Positions 10,001 through 17,047 of a stretch of 64,000 nucleotides of DNA are shown in pieces. Each line of letters begins with the position of its first letter. The stretch's first letter is position 1. A program made the position numbers and the translations under genes. The stretch comes from JBCDGZ01 sp038750655. GTDB lineage: Bacteria > Bacteroidota > Bacteroidia > Chitinophagales > Saprospiraceae. The stretch covers positions 1 to 64,000 of the forward strand of contig JBCDGZ010000004.1 of assembly GCA_038750655.1 (NCBI GenBank), given 5' to 3'. The notes under the pieces were generated by a model that did no database searches, was not told the DNA's origin, and worked only from the letters and a program-made list of their open reading frames with translations.

Positions 10001-10115
10001 CGCGGGGTTGGGAGAGGGCTGTGAGGTCGGCTACTGGAAGTAGACTGGCGTGGGGAAGCTCCTGCCCGATGTTGTAGATCTTGGGATCGGTTAGGAATTG
10101 ACGAGGGTCGGTCAT
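7086..10115 (-). CDS. lacZ: Beta-galactosidase, glycoside hydrolase family 2
   Basis: A 1009-residue GH2 enzyme, the usual length of LacZ. The N-terminal jelly-roll contains the sugar-binding stretch LEAVGAAAGCWLNGQW, and the TIM barrel begins after the motif VNRHEHDE. The acid/base Glu lies in WSLGNEAEN (about residue 455) and the nucleophile Glu in IMCEYAHAMGNS (about residue 518). A C-terminal beta-galactosidase small-chain domain with NDFGHQMPER and FEWFGRGPFENYEDR follows. No signal peptide is seen, so it is probably cytoplasmic and hydrolyses imported galactosides. The start lies 6 bp after the stop of the enoyl-CoA-isomerase gene, implying one transcript. Long antisense frames inside it are shadows. 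Confidence 0.96.
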   Translation of the reverse strand: MTDPRQFLTDPKIYNIGQELPHASLLPVADLTALSQPREASPFYHSLDGQWKFRWGAGPAEQPEGFYAPDFDDADWALIKVPANWQMEGYGVPIYVNDRYAFPTEPPKVPEADNPFGAYRRVFEWPEAWRGREVFLQLEAVGAAAGCWLNGQWLGYNQDSKTPVEFRVTEQLQAGENLLAILVYQWCDGSYLECQDMWRLSGMERSVFLWSTPRQHIRDYFVKAGLGERYRDGELSVEVELINYDEQTVVRSCQLLLRDHEGKMLLDQQQSIELAGNQRKTFHFQGFIPEVNRWNAEQPYLYQLALLLKEEAGRVIETLGCKVGFRTIEIRDAQLRLNGVPLIIRGVNRHEHDELNGHVITEEQMLADIRLMKQCNINAVRNSHYPNAARWYELCDEHGLYVVDEANIESHGMYDEAASLADDPLWQGGHMDRTRRMLERSKNHPCILIWSLGNEAENGCNFHHTYNWIKARDPSRPVQYEQAFEDWNTDIVCPMYPPISHLEAYAQKEPQRPLIMCEYAHAMGNSVGNLIDYWRCIRQYDCLQGGFVWDWLDQGIAAQAASGQRYWKFGGDFGGPDIPSDGNFCINGLLFPDRQPHPAYWEVKKIYQPLHFEAVDLARGTIRLHNEYQFSNLTALSIYWKLWNDQGTLAEGQLTSALEAGQSELVVLNLSPYLKERPLECFLDFSVRTNTASTFLPKNFEIAKAQFVLPATAPQKVFPPTGRLSEYQINNQLQLSAPEVQFTFNLETGELEVFRYKDIPLITTPPRPHFWRPPTDNDFGHQMPERLAIWRTAHEQFLPHSIQWKAQEQVLATQFYAKELDCYFSIDYHPTADGQLQLHCRFEPSHHKLPELPRLGLYLQIPKSLQQFEWFGRGPFENYEDRNYAAHVGHYASKVEEQYEPYISPQENGYKTDVRRARLSHPDGVTLQIEGHPHFGMSVLPFSPEALTRQHRDRLHTIDLQPDDHYSLCLDYRQRGLGGVDSWGALPLEHYRIPIRPYTFQLTLRAYKQ

Positions 10116-10121
10116 AATCTT

Positions 10122-10937
10122 TCAATCCTCAAACTCCGGCACCTCCCTACTCATAGACGCCTCAAAAGCCTTCGCCAAATCATTGCTCAATAAAAAAGCA
10201 GCGTTGAAAGTCCCCATGTGCCGCAGCGATTCCTCCACACTATGGTCGCGGGAATAGCGGATGATTTCCTTCGTACCTCGGATCACGATCGGTGCCTTTG
10301 AGGCGATCTGCTGGGCAATTTCCATGACCCCTTCCAGCATTTGCTCTTTATCGGGATAGCAGCGTGCCACCAGCCCAATCTCCTTGGCCTCCGGCCCGTA
10401 CACCTTCCGCCCCGTGTAAGCCATTTCATAGGCCAAGCCCGAGTTGATGATCTTCGGCAGTCGCTGCAAGGTGCCAATATCTGCTACTAAGCCCAGGTCT
10501 ACTTCCTTAATCGTAAAGTAAGCCTCTTCTGTACAGTAGCGAATATCGCAGGCCGTACAAATATCAACTCCACCGCCAATACAGCCATTATGGATAGCGG
10601 CGAGTACGGGCTTGCGGCATTGCTCGATGGCGGTAATACAGTCTTGCAGGTGATAGATAAAATCTCGGACTTCTTCTCGCTTACGCCCTTCGCAATCGAT
10701 GGTGTTGAACTCGGCGAGCCGCATCAGCATCTTGAGGTCGATGCCCCCGCACCAGTGCTTCCCCTCACCACTCAGGACGATGACGCGTACCTCCGGCGTC
10801 TTACTCAATTCTCCAAAAAGCTGTTTCATTTCTACCCAGGCTTCGGCGTGCAAAGCATTGGCTTTCTCCGGACGATTGAAGGCCACATGGGCGATGTTTT
10901 TGGCAAGCTCAACTTTGAAAAAAGTATACGTATTCAT
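10122..10937 (-). CDS. Delta3,5-delta2,4-dienoyl-CoA isomerase-like crotonase-family protein
   Basis: A 271-residue crotonase-fold protein. The oxyanion-hole segments KHWCGGIDL and GCIGGGVDI are present. The three acidic residues used by rat ECH1 (Asp176, Glu196, Asp204) match Asp125, Glu145 and Asp153 here with identical spacing of 20 and 8, in GGGVDI and KEVDLGLVAD. This favours a dienoyl-CoA isomerase over a simple hydratase. It would handle odd-position double bonds in beta-oxidation. The start overlaps the AGCS carrier stop by 4 bp and lacZ begins 6 bp later, an odd placement in a sugar array. It could work with the SDR and ligase near the left edge. Confidence 0.86.
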   Translation of the reverse strand: MNTYTFFKVELAKNIAHVAFNRPEKANALHAEAWVEMKQLFGELSKTPEVRVIVLSGEGKHWCGGIDLKMLMRLAEFNTIDCEGRKREEVRDFIYHLQDCITAIEQCRKPVLAAIHNGCIGGGVDICTACDIRYCTEEAYFTIKEVDLGLVADIGTLQRLPKIINSGLAYEMAYTGRKVYGPEAKEIGLVARCYPDKEQMLEGVMEIAQQIASKAPIVIRGTKEIIRYSRDHSVEESLRHMGTFNAAFLLSNDLAKAFEASMSREVPEFED

Positions 10938-12313
10938 AATTTATTTTTTTCGAAATACCGCCGGGCTTCACGCATCACACGCGGTGCCATAATCAGGGTT
11001 GCCGTCATGGTTGGGATGGCCATCAGGGCGAAAAAGCCGTCGATGAGGTTGATCATGGCGGAGAGTGGAAAGATGGCTCCGATTAGGATGCTGGCGATAT
11101 AGAAGTAATTATAAAAATGCTTTTTGTCGGCTCCGATTAAGAAGGAAAGGCACTTGGAGCCGTAGTAGGAGTAGGAGAATAGAGAGGAGATACTGAACAC
11201 GGCGATACAAAGTAAAAGGAGGTAGTTGCCGATGTAGGGGATGGCCGAGTCGAAGGCTTCGGCGGTTAGAGAGACGCCGTTGTCGCCGCTGGTTTGCCAT
11301 ACGCCAGTCAGCAGAATGGCCATTGCGGTTAGGGTGCAGACTACCAGGGTGTCGATGGCGGGGCCGAGCATAGCGACTAACCCCTCGCGAACGGGCTCTG
11401 AAGTTTTGGCGGCGCCGTGGGCCATCGGTGCGGTGCCGATCCCTGCTTCGTTGGAAAAGGCGCCCCGGCGGATGCCGAGTAGAATCAGTCCCCCCACTAC
11501 ACCTCCCAGCAAAGGATCACCGTGGTAGTGCTCGGCGGCGAAGGCATCGGTAAAGATCATCAAGAAATACTGCGGGACTTCTTCGATTCGGACGATGAAT
11601 ATAAAGAGTACGGATAGCAGATAGAGGACGACCATCGCAGGGACCAGCCGCTCGGCCGTTCGGCTGATGCGTTTTAGGCCACCAAGGACGACCGTAGCAG
11701 TGACGATGGCCAACAGTAGGCCAATGCCAATGTTGGCGGATAATCCAGAGGGAAGACCGTTGGGAACGAGTAAAATATCTCGGATGGCTTGGGTAAGCTG
11801 ATTGACATTGAAGACGGGCAGTGCGCCGATCAGTCCGGCGAGGCTAAAAAGAACCGCCAATGGTTTCCAGGCCGGCCCCAGGCCCTCGGTGATGAAGTAC
11901 ATCGGCCCGCCCTGCAATTCGCCCTGGCTGTCCTTCCCACGGTATAGAATGGCGAGGGTAGAGGTGAAAAATTTGGTGCTCATACCGATTAGGCCACTTA
12001 TCCAAAGCCAGAAGATGGCCCCTGGCCCACCGATGGTAATAGCGACGGCTACCCCCGCGATGTTGCCCATCCCGATGGTGGCCGAAAGGGCGGTGGTCAG
12101 GGCCTGAAAGTGGCTGATCTCCCCCGGGTCATTGGGATCGTCGAATTTACCACGCAGCACCTGTATGGCGTGGCGCAGATAGCGAAAGGGCAGCATTTCG
12201 GAGAGGATCAGCAAGTACAGCCCACCACCGACGAGTAAAAAGAGCAGCGGCAAGCCCCAGACGAAGCTGGCAAATGCGGCGATAAACTGATCGATGGAAT
12301 TGATGAGGCTCAT
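10934..12313 (-). CDS. Alanine or glycine:cation symporter (AGCS family)
   Basis: A roughly 459-residue sodium/amino-acid carrier with about 10-11 hydrophobic helices. The family signature GNIAGVAVAITIGGPGA is present, as is the GTAPMAHGAAK segment. The start at 12313 (MSLINSIDQF) is preferred because an in-frame Met at 12370 would add 19 polar residues and overlap the upstream gene. It imports alanine, glycine or a similar amino acid with Na+. It overlaps the dienoyl-CoA isomerase gene by 4 bp and heads the leftward array that includes lacZ and galK. The functional link to those genes is unclear. Confidence 0.9.
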   Translation of the reverse strand: MSLINSIDQFIAAFASFVWGLPLLFLLVGGGLYLLILSEMLPFRYLRHAIQVLRGKFDDPNDPGEISHFQALTTALSATIGMGNIAGVAVAITIGGPGAIFWLWISGLIGMSTKFFTSTLAILYRGKDSQGELQGGPMYFITEGLGPAWKPLAVLFSLAGLIGALPVFNVNQLTQAIRDILLVPNGLPSGLSANIGIGLLLAIVTATVVLGGLKRISRTAERLVPAMVVLYLLSVLFIFIVRIEEVPQYFLMIFTDAFAAEHYHGDPLLGGVVGGLILLGIRRGAFSNEAGIGTAPMAHGAAKTSEPVREGLVAMLGPAIDTLVVCTLTAMAILLTGVWQTSGDNGVSLTAEAFDSAIPYIGNYLLLLCIAVFSISSLFSYSYYGSKCLSFLIGADKKHFYNYFYIASILIGAIFPLSAMINLIDGFFALMAIPTMTATLIMAPRVMREARRYFEKNKL

Positions 12314-12359
12314 ATGGCTAATGTAAGCATTTTTTGTAGAGATTGTAGGGGAATCTTGG

Positions 12360-12734
12360 CTATCGGGCATCCCTTGGTGCCGTAGGTTGGCGAGCCGGCT
12401 CTTCTTGAGTAGGAGGCTGGGTATTTTTCCGTCGCTGTATCTGATAATTTAAAATAAAGAAGCAGCTAACTGCAATAACCAAAGTGATAATGGTCCCCTT
12501 TTTTAGTTGGGCTTCCGTTAGCTGTCTGATGAGGAAGATACTGATGATAATCCCGATGGCCGCCCCTCCCATTAACCAACCTAAAGCATTGGCAATAGCA
12601 TCAAAGCCCATATCGAAATCATTAGGGAGCCAACTGCGGATAAACATTCCCAAAAGGGTAATATTGAAGGTGGTTCCAAGCAGGAAGAGGAGGCGTAACA
12701 ATAATTTAATCATAAGATTTGGAGGTTTAGTCAT
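12360..12734 (-). CDS. Small inner-membrane protein of unknown function
   Basis: A 124-residue protein, if begun at MTKPPNL, with three predicted helices (about residues 8-30, 45-65 and 80-98) and a basic, proline-rich C-terminal tail. An in-frame start at 12914 would add 60 residues translated from low-complexity and repeat DNA and is not credible. A second in-frame Met lies 7 codons further in (12713). It sits 46 bp upstream of the AGCS start and may be co-transcribed. No family was recognised. Confidence 0.55.
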   Translation of the reverse strand: MTKPPNLMIKLLLRLLFLLGTTFNITLLGMFIRSWLPNDFDMGFDAIANALGWLMGGAAIGIIISIFLIRQLTEAQLKKGTIITLVIAVSCFFILNYQIQRRKNTQPPTQEEPARQPTAPRDAR

Positions 12735-12793
12735 TCGGCTTTGTAAAGATAGCTTATCTTGAGATTTGAAGGAGAGAGAGGAGTATAGGAGAA

Positions 12794-12825
12794 GAATGCA
12801 GCAGCAGAAGAATGCAGCAGCAGAA
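12794..12825. repeat. Perfect tandem duplication of a 16-bp unit
   Basis: The unit GAATGCAGCAGCAGAA occurs at 12794-12809 and again directly at 12810-12825. It lies 60-90 bp upstream of the start of the small membrane-protein gene, inside a GA-rich region. It is not protein-coding as far as can be judged and probably arose by replication slippage. Confidence 0.85.
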
Positions 12826-12887
12826 CGCAGGAGAAGCACAGAAGAAGAATACGGAGATGGAAAATGGAAGAGGGGAACAAGATACAA

Positions 12888-12930
12888 GTTGGGTCTTTGG
12901 GAGGGCCCACCCACAAAACCACCGCCGCCA
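12888..12930 (-). repeat. Intergenic GGGCCC-centred element, copy 1
   Basis: The core GGGAGGGCCCACCC is at 12899-12912 and is followed by a CCACCGCCGCC stretch. Read on the minus strand it has a GGCGG-rich left arm, a near-palindromic core and then CAAAGACCC. The same arrangement recurs at 40410 and 44227. This copy lies about 165 bp upstream of a minus-strand start codon. The long A/T-rich distal part shared by the other two copies is not evident here. Function unknown. Confidence 0.6.
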
Positions 12931-13312
12931 ATCTCCCCGCCAATTTTTCAAGGCCAACCATAGCTGGTCAGCCCCTGCGGTGCGCCGTTCATTCGACGGC
13001 TAGAGATCGCAAAAGCTCCTTTCTTTATAAAAAGATGGCATGCTCTTCTCCTTCCAGGCCTCTGAAAAAGAAAAGTTGTATGTATTGATTAGGATCGGCT
13101 TGTGCCGTCCAATCGCCTAAATAAAAGGAATGGCCAAAGTCATCAGTCAGGTTGGAATCGTAGCGGGGACGATGGCAAAATCGGAATCATTGCAATGTAA
13201 AACAAAATGTTTGTAAAGTCAAGGATTATCAAAAATACTGAAAAGGGAAGGGAGGTGGCCGCCTGCTGTGAGTCGGTATTATGTTCGAGACGATCAATTT
13301 AGACCTATCAAT

Positions 13313-14419
13313 ATGAGTGAACAAAACAAACTGAAAGAGATTGCGCAGCTATTTTTCAAATTAGGAAGCATTGCCTTTGGTGGTCCGGCGGCCCACATCG
13401 CGATGATGGAGGACGAGGTGGTGAAGAAGCGTGGATGGATGAGCGAGCAGCATTTTCTGGACTTGATTGGGGCAACCAACCTCATCCCGGGGCCCAACTC
13501 GACGGAGATGACCATGCATTGTGGGCACGAGCGAGCGGGGTGGAAGGGCCTGGTAGTGGCCGGTGTTTGTTTCATCTTTCCTGCGGTGGTGATTACGGGT
13601 GTGTTGGCTTGGTTGTATCAGCGGTATGGGCAATTGCCGGAGGTGGAGCCTTTCATTTATGGGATCAAGCCGGCGGTTATTGCGATTATCCTTTCGGCGC
13701 TCTATCGTTTGGGGAAGAGGGCCTTGAAGTCGGTGGAGCTGGGTATATTGGGAGCGATCACGTTGGTGGCGACGCTGCTCGGCTTACACGAGATATTGGC
13801 CCTTTTCGGCTGTGGCCTGCTCGGTTTATTGCTTTATCTGGCGAAGCGCCCGCGCCGTTCTGCCAATAGCTTTGCGCCGCTCTTGCTGCTGCAAGCCAGC
13901 AGCCTGAAAATCTTGCTGACTTTTCTCAAAGTCGGCGCTATTCTTTACGGGAGTGGCTATGTGCTTTTTGCTTTTTTGGACGCCGAGCTGGTGGCCACCG
14001 GCCTGCTGAGTCGGGAGGAGCTGATCGATGCGGTGGCGGTGGGGCAGTTTACGCCGGGGCCGGTGCTGTCGACGGCGACTTTTATTGGCTGGCAGCTCAA
14101 TGGCTTCTGGGGGGCTTTAGCCGCGACGGTGGGGATATTTCTACCCTCCTTTCTCTTTGTCAAATTGCTCAACCCCCTCATTCCCAGAATGCGAAAATCC
14201 AAGCTGCTCTCTGCAATATTGGATGCCGTGAACATCGCTGCGGTGGCCGTTATCCTGGCCGTTTGTATTGAAATGGGGAAAGATACCTTGACGGATTGGC
14301 GAACAGTACTGATTGCCTTGGCCAGCGTTGTGATGGTTTTTGGTTTTAAAAAACTCAATAGTGCCTTCGTCGTTCTGGGAGGAGCGTTATTGGGGTATCT
14401 GCTGACCTTTATCGGCTGA
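13313..14419 (+). CDS. chrA: ChrA-type chromate transporter
   Basis: A 368-residue two-domain CHR-family membrane protein. Each half carries the family motif: FGGPAAHIAMMEDEV and LIPGPNSTEM in the N-terminal half, and the counterparts GSGYVLFAFLD and VGQFTPGPVLSTATFIGW in the C-terminal half. This inverted-half organisation is typical of long-chain ChrA. It would export chromate, possibly with physiological sulfate-like anions. The ATG at 13313 (MSEQNKLKEI) is chosen over a GTG at 13268 because it directly precedes the conserved N-terminal helix. No regulator is adjacent and the gene stands alone. Confidence 0.9.
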   Translation: MSEQNKLKEIAQLFFKLGSIAFGGPAAHIAMMEDEVVKKRGWMSEQHFLDLIGATNLIPGPNSTEMTMHCGHERAGWKGLVVAGVCFIFPAVVITGVLAWLYQRYGQLPEVEPFIYGIKPAVIAIILSALYRLGKRALKSVELGILGAITLVATLLGLHEILALFGCGLLGLLLYLAKRPRRSANSFAPLLLLQASSLKILLTFLKVGAILYGSGYVLFAFLDAELVATGLLSREELIDAVAVGQFTPGPVLSTATFIGWQLNGFWGALAATVGIFLPSFLFVKLLNPLIPRMRKSKLLSAILDAVNIAAVAVILAVCIEMGKDTLTDWRTVLIALASVVMVFGFKKLNSAFVVLGGALLGYLLTFIG

Positions 14420-14475
14420 TTTTGTTCCGAAAGTGTCCCTACGAAAAGCTTGAATGATTGTCTTCTGACCTGTTC

Positions 14476-15429
14476 TTAAGCCAGTTTGAATTTAATGGAG
14501 AATCGGAAATAAACATTGACCGCTTGTCCATTGTATTGGCCTGGACTCCACTTGGGAAGTTCCTCCATCGATCGAATACAACTTCGCTCGATTTCATTAC
14601 AGACGCCACGCAAGACTTCTATATCCTCTACTTCTCCAGCCTGGTTAACCTTGAATTGAATTAGAGCATCGCCTTCAACACCCATTGCCCGCGCAAAGCG
14701 AGGGTAGTTCGTTTTATCATTGATGGCTTCCACTAGCGTTTTGTCACTACAGGTTTTTTGTTTTTCCAAATCTTTATTTTTGCAGGAGGCCAGATAAGGC
14801 ATCACATCTACTATAACAAATGCGGCATCTTTTTCTTCTGCTGGCAAAATTTGCTGCCGATCAGCGATGACGCCCTTTTGGTAAGCCCCTTTCAAAACGA
14901 CTTGACCTTGTTGGTTGAACACCTCATAAGGGCCATCGCGCAGATCCTCTTTGTAGGTGTAGGTCGATCGGATATTGCCTAGTGAATCCAGCTGGGTCCA
15001 AGGGCCTTCCTTTTTTCCCGCCACCAATTGACCATAACTTTGTGCAGCTTCGTTTTGGTAGCTAAAATACCGCCACTCGCCAGTTGCTTCCCCATCGACA
15101 AATTCCCCCTCCACATATTTTTGCCCATTGTCGTACCACTGCATAATCTTTCCGTGCCGGACCTTCATCCTGGCTGTTTTGTAGCTCACATAATCGGTGA
15201 TTTGTCGGGTCGTGGGGTAAAATTGTTTGTATACATAATTGCTGTCAACAGTACGCTCTAGCGTAAAGTGATACCAGGATTTGATCAGCTCCGAGCCTTG
15301 GTCAAGAGCGTCGGTATATTTCTCTTTGTAGGGATTTTGCTTGGCTTTGATGGAAGAGGGAATCCGATAATTCGTTTTACATCCAACAAGCAGGATTAGG
15401 GCAAAAAAGCCCGGAAGGTATTTGAGCAT
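14476..15429 (-). CDS. Lipoprotein with MORN-like repeats and C-terminal TonB-like domain
   Basis: A 317-residue protein with a lipobox (LILLVGC) near residue 17. The middle contains MORN-variant repeats (GKIMQWYDNGQKYVEGEF, GEWRYFSYQNEAAQ, GPWTQLDSLGNI, GPYEVFNQQGQV) of the kind found in antitoxin-like and surface proteins. The last 90 or so residues look like a TonB C-terminal domain (FARAMGVEGDALIQFKVNQ...VNVYFRFSIKFKLA). No TonB-like N-terminal membrane anchor is present, so the domain is probably presented in the periplasm from a lipid anchor. The gene is 18 bp downstream of the GH32 gene, but a functional link is uncertain. Confidence 0.75.
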   Translation of the reverse strand: MLKYLPGFFALILLVGCKTNYRIPSSIKAKQNPYKEKYTDALDQGSELIKSWYHFTLERTVDSNYVYKQFYPTTRQITDYVSYKTARMKVRHGKIMQWYDNGQKYVEGEFVDGEATGEWRYFSYQNEAAQSYGQLVAGKKEGPWTQLDSLGNIRSTYTYKEDLRDGPYEVFNQQGQVVLKGAYQKGVIADRQQILPAEEKDAAFVIVDVMPYLASCKNKDLEKQKTCSDKTLVEAINDKTNYPRFARAMGVEGDALIQFKVNQAGEVEDIEVLRGVCNEIERSCIRSMEELPKWSPGQYNGQAVNVYFRFSIKFKLA

Positions 15430-15447
15430 GATGTGTTTCTTTGTTGT

Positions 15448-17010
15448 TTACCAGATGCTTTTTAATGCTGTGAGACTGCCCTGCAAGAGCCTTGCCTCAC
15501 CTTTGCTGACGAATAGCTCTATCTTGGTGTAAGGGGTTTTGGGAAAAACGATCTCCGTCATGACGCATTGGCCTGCATCGGCAAAAAGCTCAATAGAGGA
15601 ATGATCGAGGTAGAGCAACATATCGACCGTTTCGCGCTTGTAGTCAACCGGCCCGGCATGACTGCCGGCAAAATCTTCACTGAAATCAGCTTGTCCCGCG
15701 ACACTTCTATCTACATAATACTGCTGTGCAATACCACTGTAAAAGACCTCCAAATGCTCGCCTTCTTCATTTGAAAAACGAACGCCCACGCGTGCACTCG
15801 CCGGACGCTCAAAAGATACGTCCAATTTATAAAGATGCTGGCCGGGTTGATCTGCAAGTGTCGTGAAGCCAGAATAACTGCCAGATGCTATCGTTTGGAT
15901 TGGGCCTTCTAGTACCTTCAACTCCTCCACCGGCATGGAGCGCAACCGGTAATCTTCTCCGTATTGATGTAGGGTAAATTTCCGCGATAAAGTCATCGCG
16001 CTGCGCCATTGCTCCGTAGGGACAACCTGCGCGTACTGCCAATTACTCATCCAGCCCAGAGCTAGACGGCGGCCATCGCTTTGGGGAATATCCGACCAGG
16101 TGACCATCGCGTAATTGTCTTTACCGAAATCTGCCCAGTATTGCTTTTTGTAATCGGCGATAAAATTTTTCCCATCAAAATCCCCCACAAAATAAGCCGT
16201 CGCCGTACCCCCGTTGGGCCCTTCCTTCTGTAAGCTGATAATCAACACCCACTTGGTCTCCTCGGTCCCTTCAACCATCATCGGAAAAAGGTCAGGACAT
16301 TCCCAAAGACGTTTGTCATCAGGGACTCCAAACTCAGAGGCAAAAGTCCAATTCAATAAATTTGGAGAAGTATAGAACCAGACCCTATCGTGCACCGAAA
16401 AGACCATCACCCAGTGCTTCGTCTCCTCATGCCAGATCACCTTCGGATCGCGAAAATCCTTGATCCCCGGATTGGCAATCACCGGGTTGCCCTCATACTT
16501 GTTAAAAGTGCGGCCCTTATCAGTCGAATAAGCAATCGATTGATACTGATAAGTGCTATCACCTGATTTTTCCCCCTCCGGATCGTGATGCGTGAATAGG
16601 GCGATCATCGGTGGTTGGCCTTCCTTGCCCAAGCCACTGGTGTTCTTCCAATCTATCACCGCACTACCGGAGAAAATATAGCCCAACGAATCGGGGTAGA
16701 GCGCAATCGGCAAATGCTCCCAGTGCACTAGATCCGGACTTACAGCGTGGCCCCAATGCATCGGGCCCCAAACGGTAGAATCAGGATAATACTGGTAGAA
16801 GAGATGGTACTCGCCTTCGTAGAAAACCATCCCGTTGGGATCGTTCATCCACTTGCTGGGCGGAGAGAAATGAAATTGAGGGCGATGGGCTTCGCCGTAA
16901 TAATTTTGGGTAGGGATTTGCGCTGTATTCGGCTCCATAGTTGTGTTGTTCTGGCAGGAACAAAAGCTAATCATAGCTAGAACAACAAAGATACAATATT
17001 GCCAATTCAT
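15448..17010 (-). CDS. GH32 fructan hydrolase (levanase/exo-inulinase type), lipoprotein
   Basis: A 520-residue glycoside hydrolase of family 32 that would release fructose from levan, inulin or sucrose. The nucleophile Asp57 is in WMNDPNG, the transition-state stabilising RDP motif is at 187-189, and the acid/base Glu237 is in WECPDLF. A C-terminal beta-sandwich follows, ending in MLLYLDHSSIELFADAG as in the family. A short signal with lipobox-like CSC near residue 17-19 suggests a lipid-anchored, periplasmic or surface enzyme. The MFS sugar porter is immediately upstream on the same strand, forming a minimal fructan module without SusC/SusD genes. Confidence 0.94.
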   Translation of the reverse strand: MNWQYCIFVVLAMISFCSCQNNTTMEPNTAQIPTQNYYGEAHRPQFHFSPPSKWMNDPNGMVFYEGEYHLFYQYYPDSTVWGPMHWGHAVSPDLVHWEHLPIALYPDSLGYIFSGSAVIDWKNTSGLGKEGQPPMIALFTHHDPEGEKSGDSTYQYQSIAYSTDKGRTFNKYEGNPVIANPGIKDFRDPKVIWHEETKHWVMVFSVHDRVWFYTSPNLLNWTFASEFGVPDDKRLWECPDLFPMMVEGTEETKWVLIISLQKEGPNGGTATAYFVGDFDGKNFIADYKKQYWADFGKDNYAMVTWSDIPQSDGRRLALGWMSNWQYAQVVPTEQWRSAMTLSRKFTLHQYGEDYRLRSMPVEELKVLEGPIQTIASGSYSGFTTLADQPGQHLYKLDVSFERPASARVGVRFSNEEGEHLEVFYSGIAQQYYVDRSVAGQADFSEDFAGSHAGPVDYKRETVDMLLYLDHSSIELFADAGQCVMTEIVFPKTPYTKIELFVSKGEARLLQGSLTALKSIW

Positions 17011-17047
17011 ATGTCAGATTTTATGCTAGGAAGACATTGATTTTATG

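Larger units (their letters stand above)
12735..13267. other. 533-bp non-coding gap between divergent genes
   Basis: This gap separates the minus-strand membrane-protein gene from chrA. It holds a purine-rich stretch with a perfect 16-bp tandem duplication (12794-12825) and a GGGAGGGCCCACCC core element (12899-12912), followed by unremarkable sequence. The open frames across it are compositional and translate to proline- and serine-rich peptides without family resemblance. No RNA gene or clear promoter was identified. Confidence 0.6.

Noticed and set aside
9261..10043. A 260-codon open frame antisense to lacZ
   Set aside because: It lies wholly inside the well-supported lacZ gene, has a basic, low-complexity composition and matches no family.
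12735..13003. Several short frames on both strands in the gap before chrA
   Set aside because: They arise from GA-rich and GGGCCC repeat DNA. The shared peptide WEGPPTKP seen here and at 40.4 kb reflects the DNA repeat, not a protein family.
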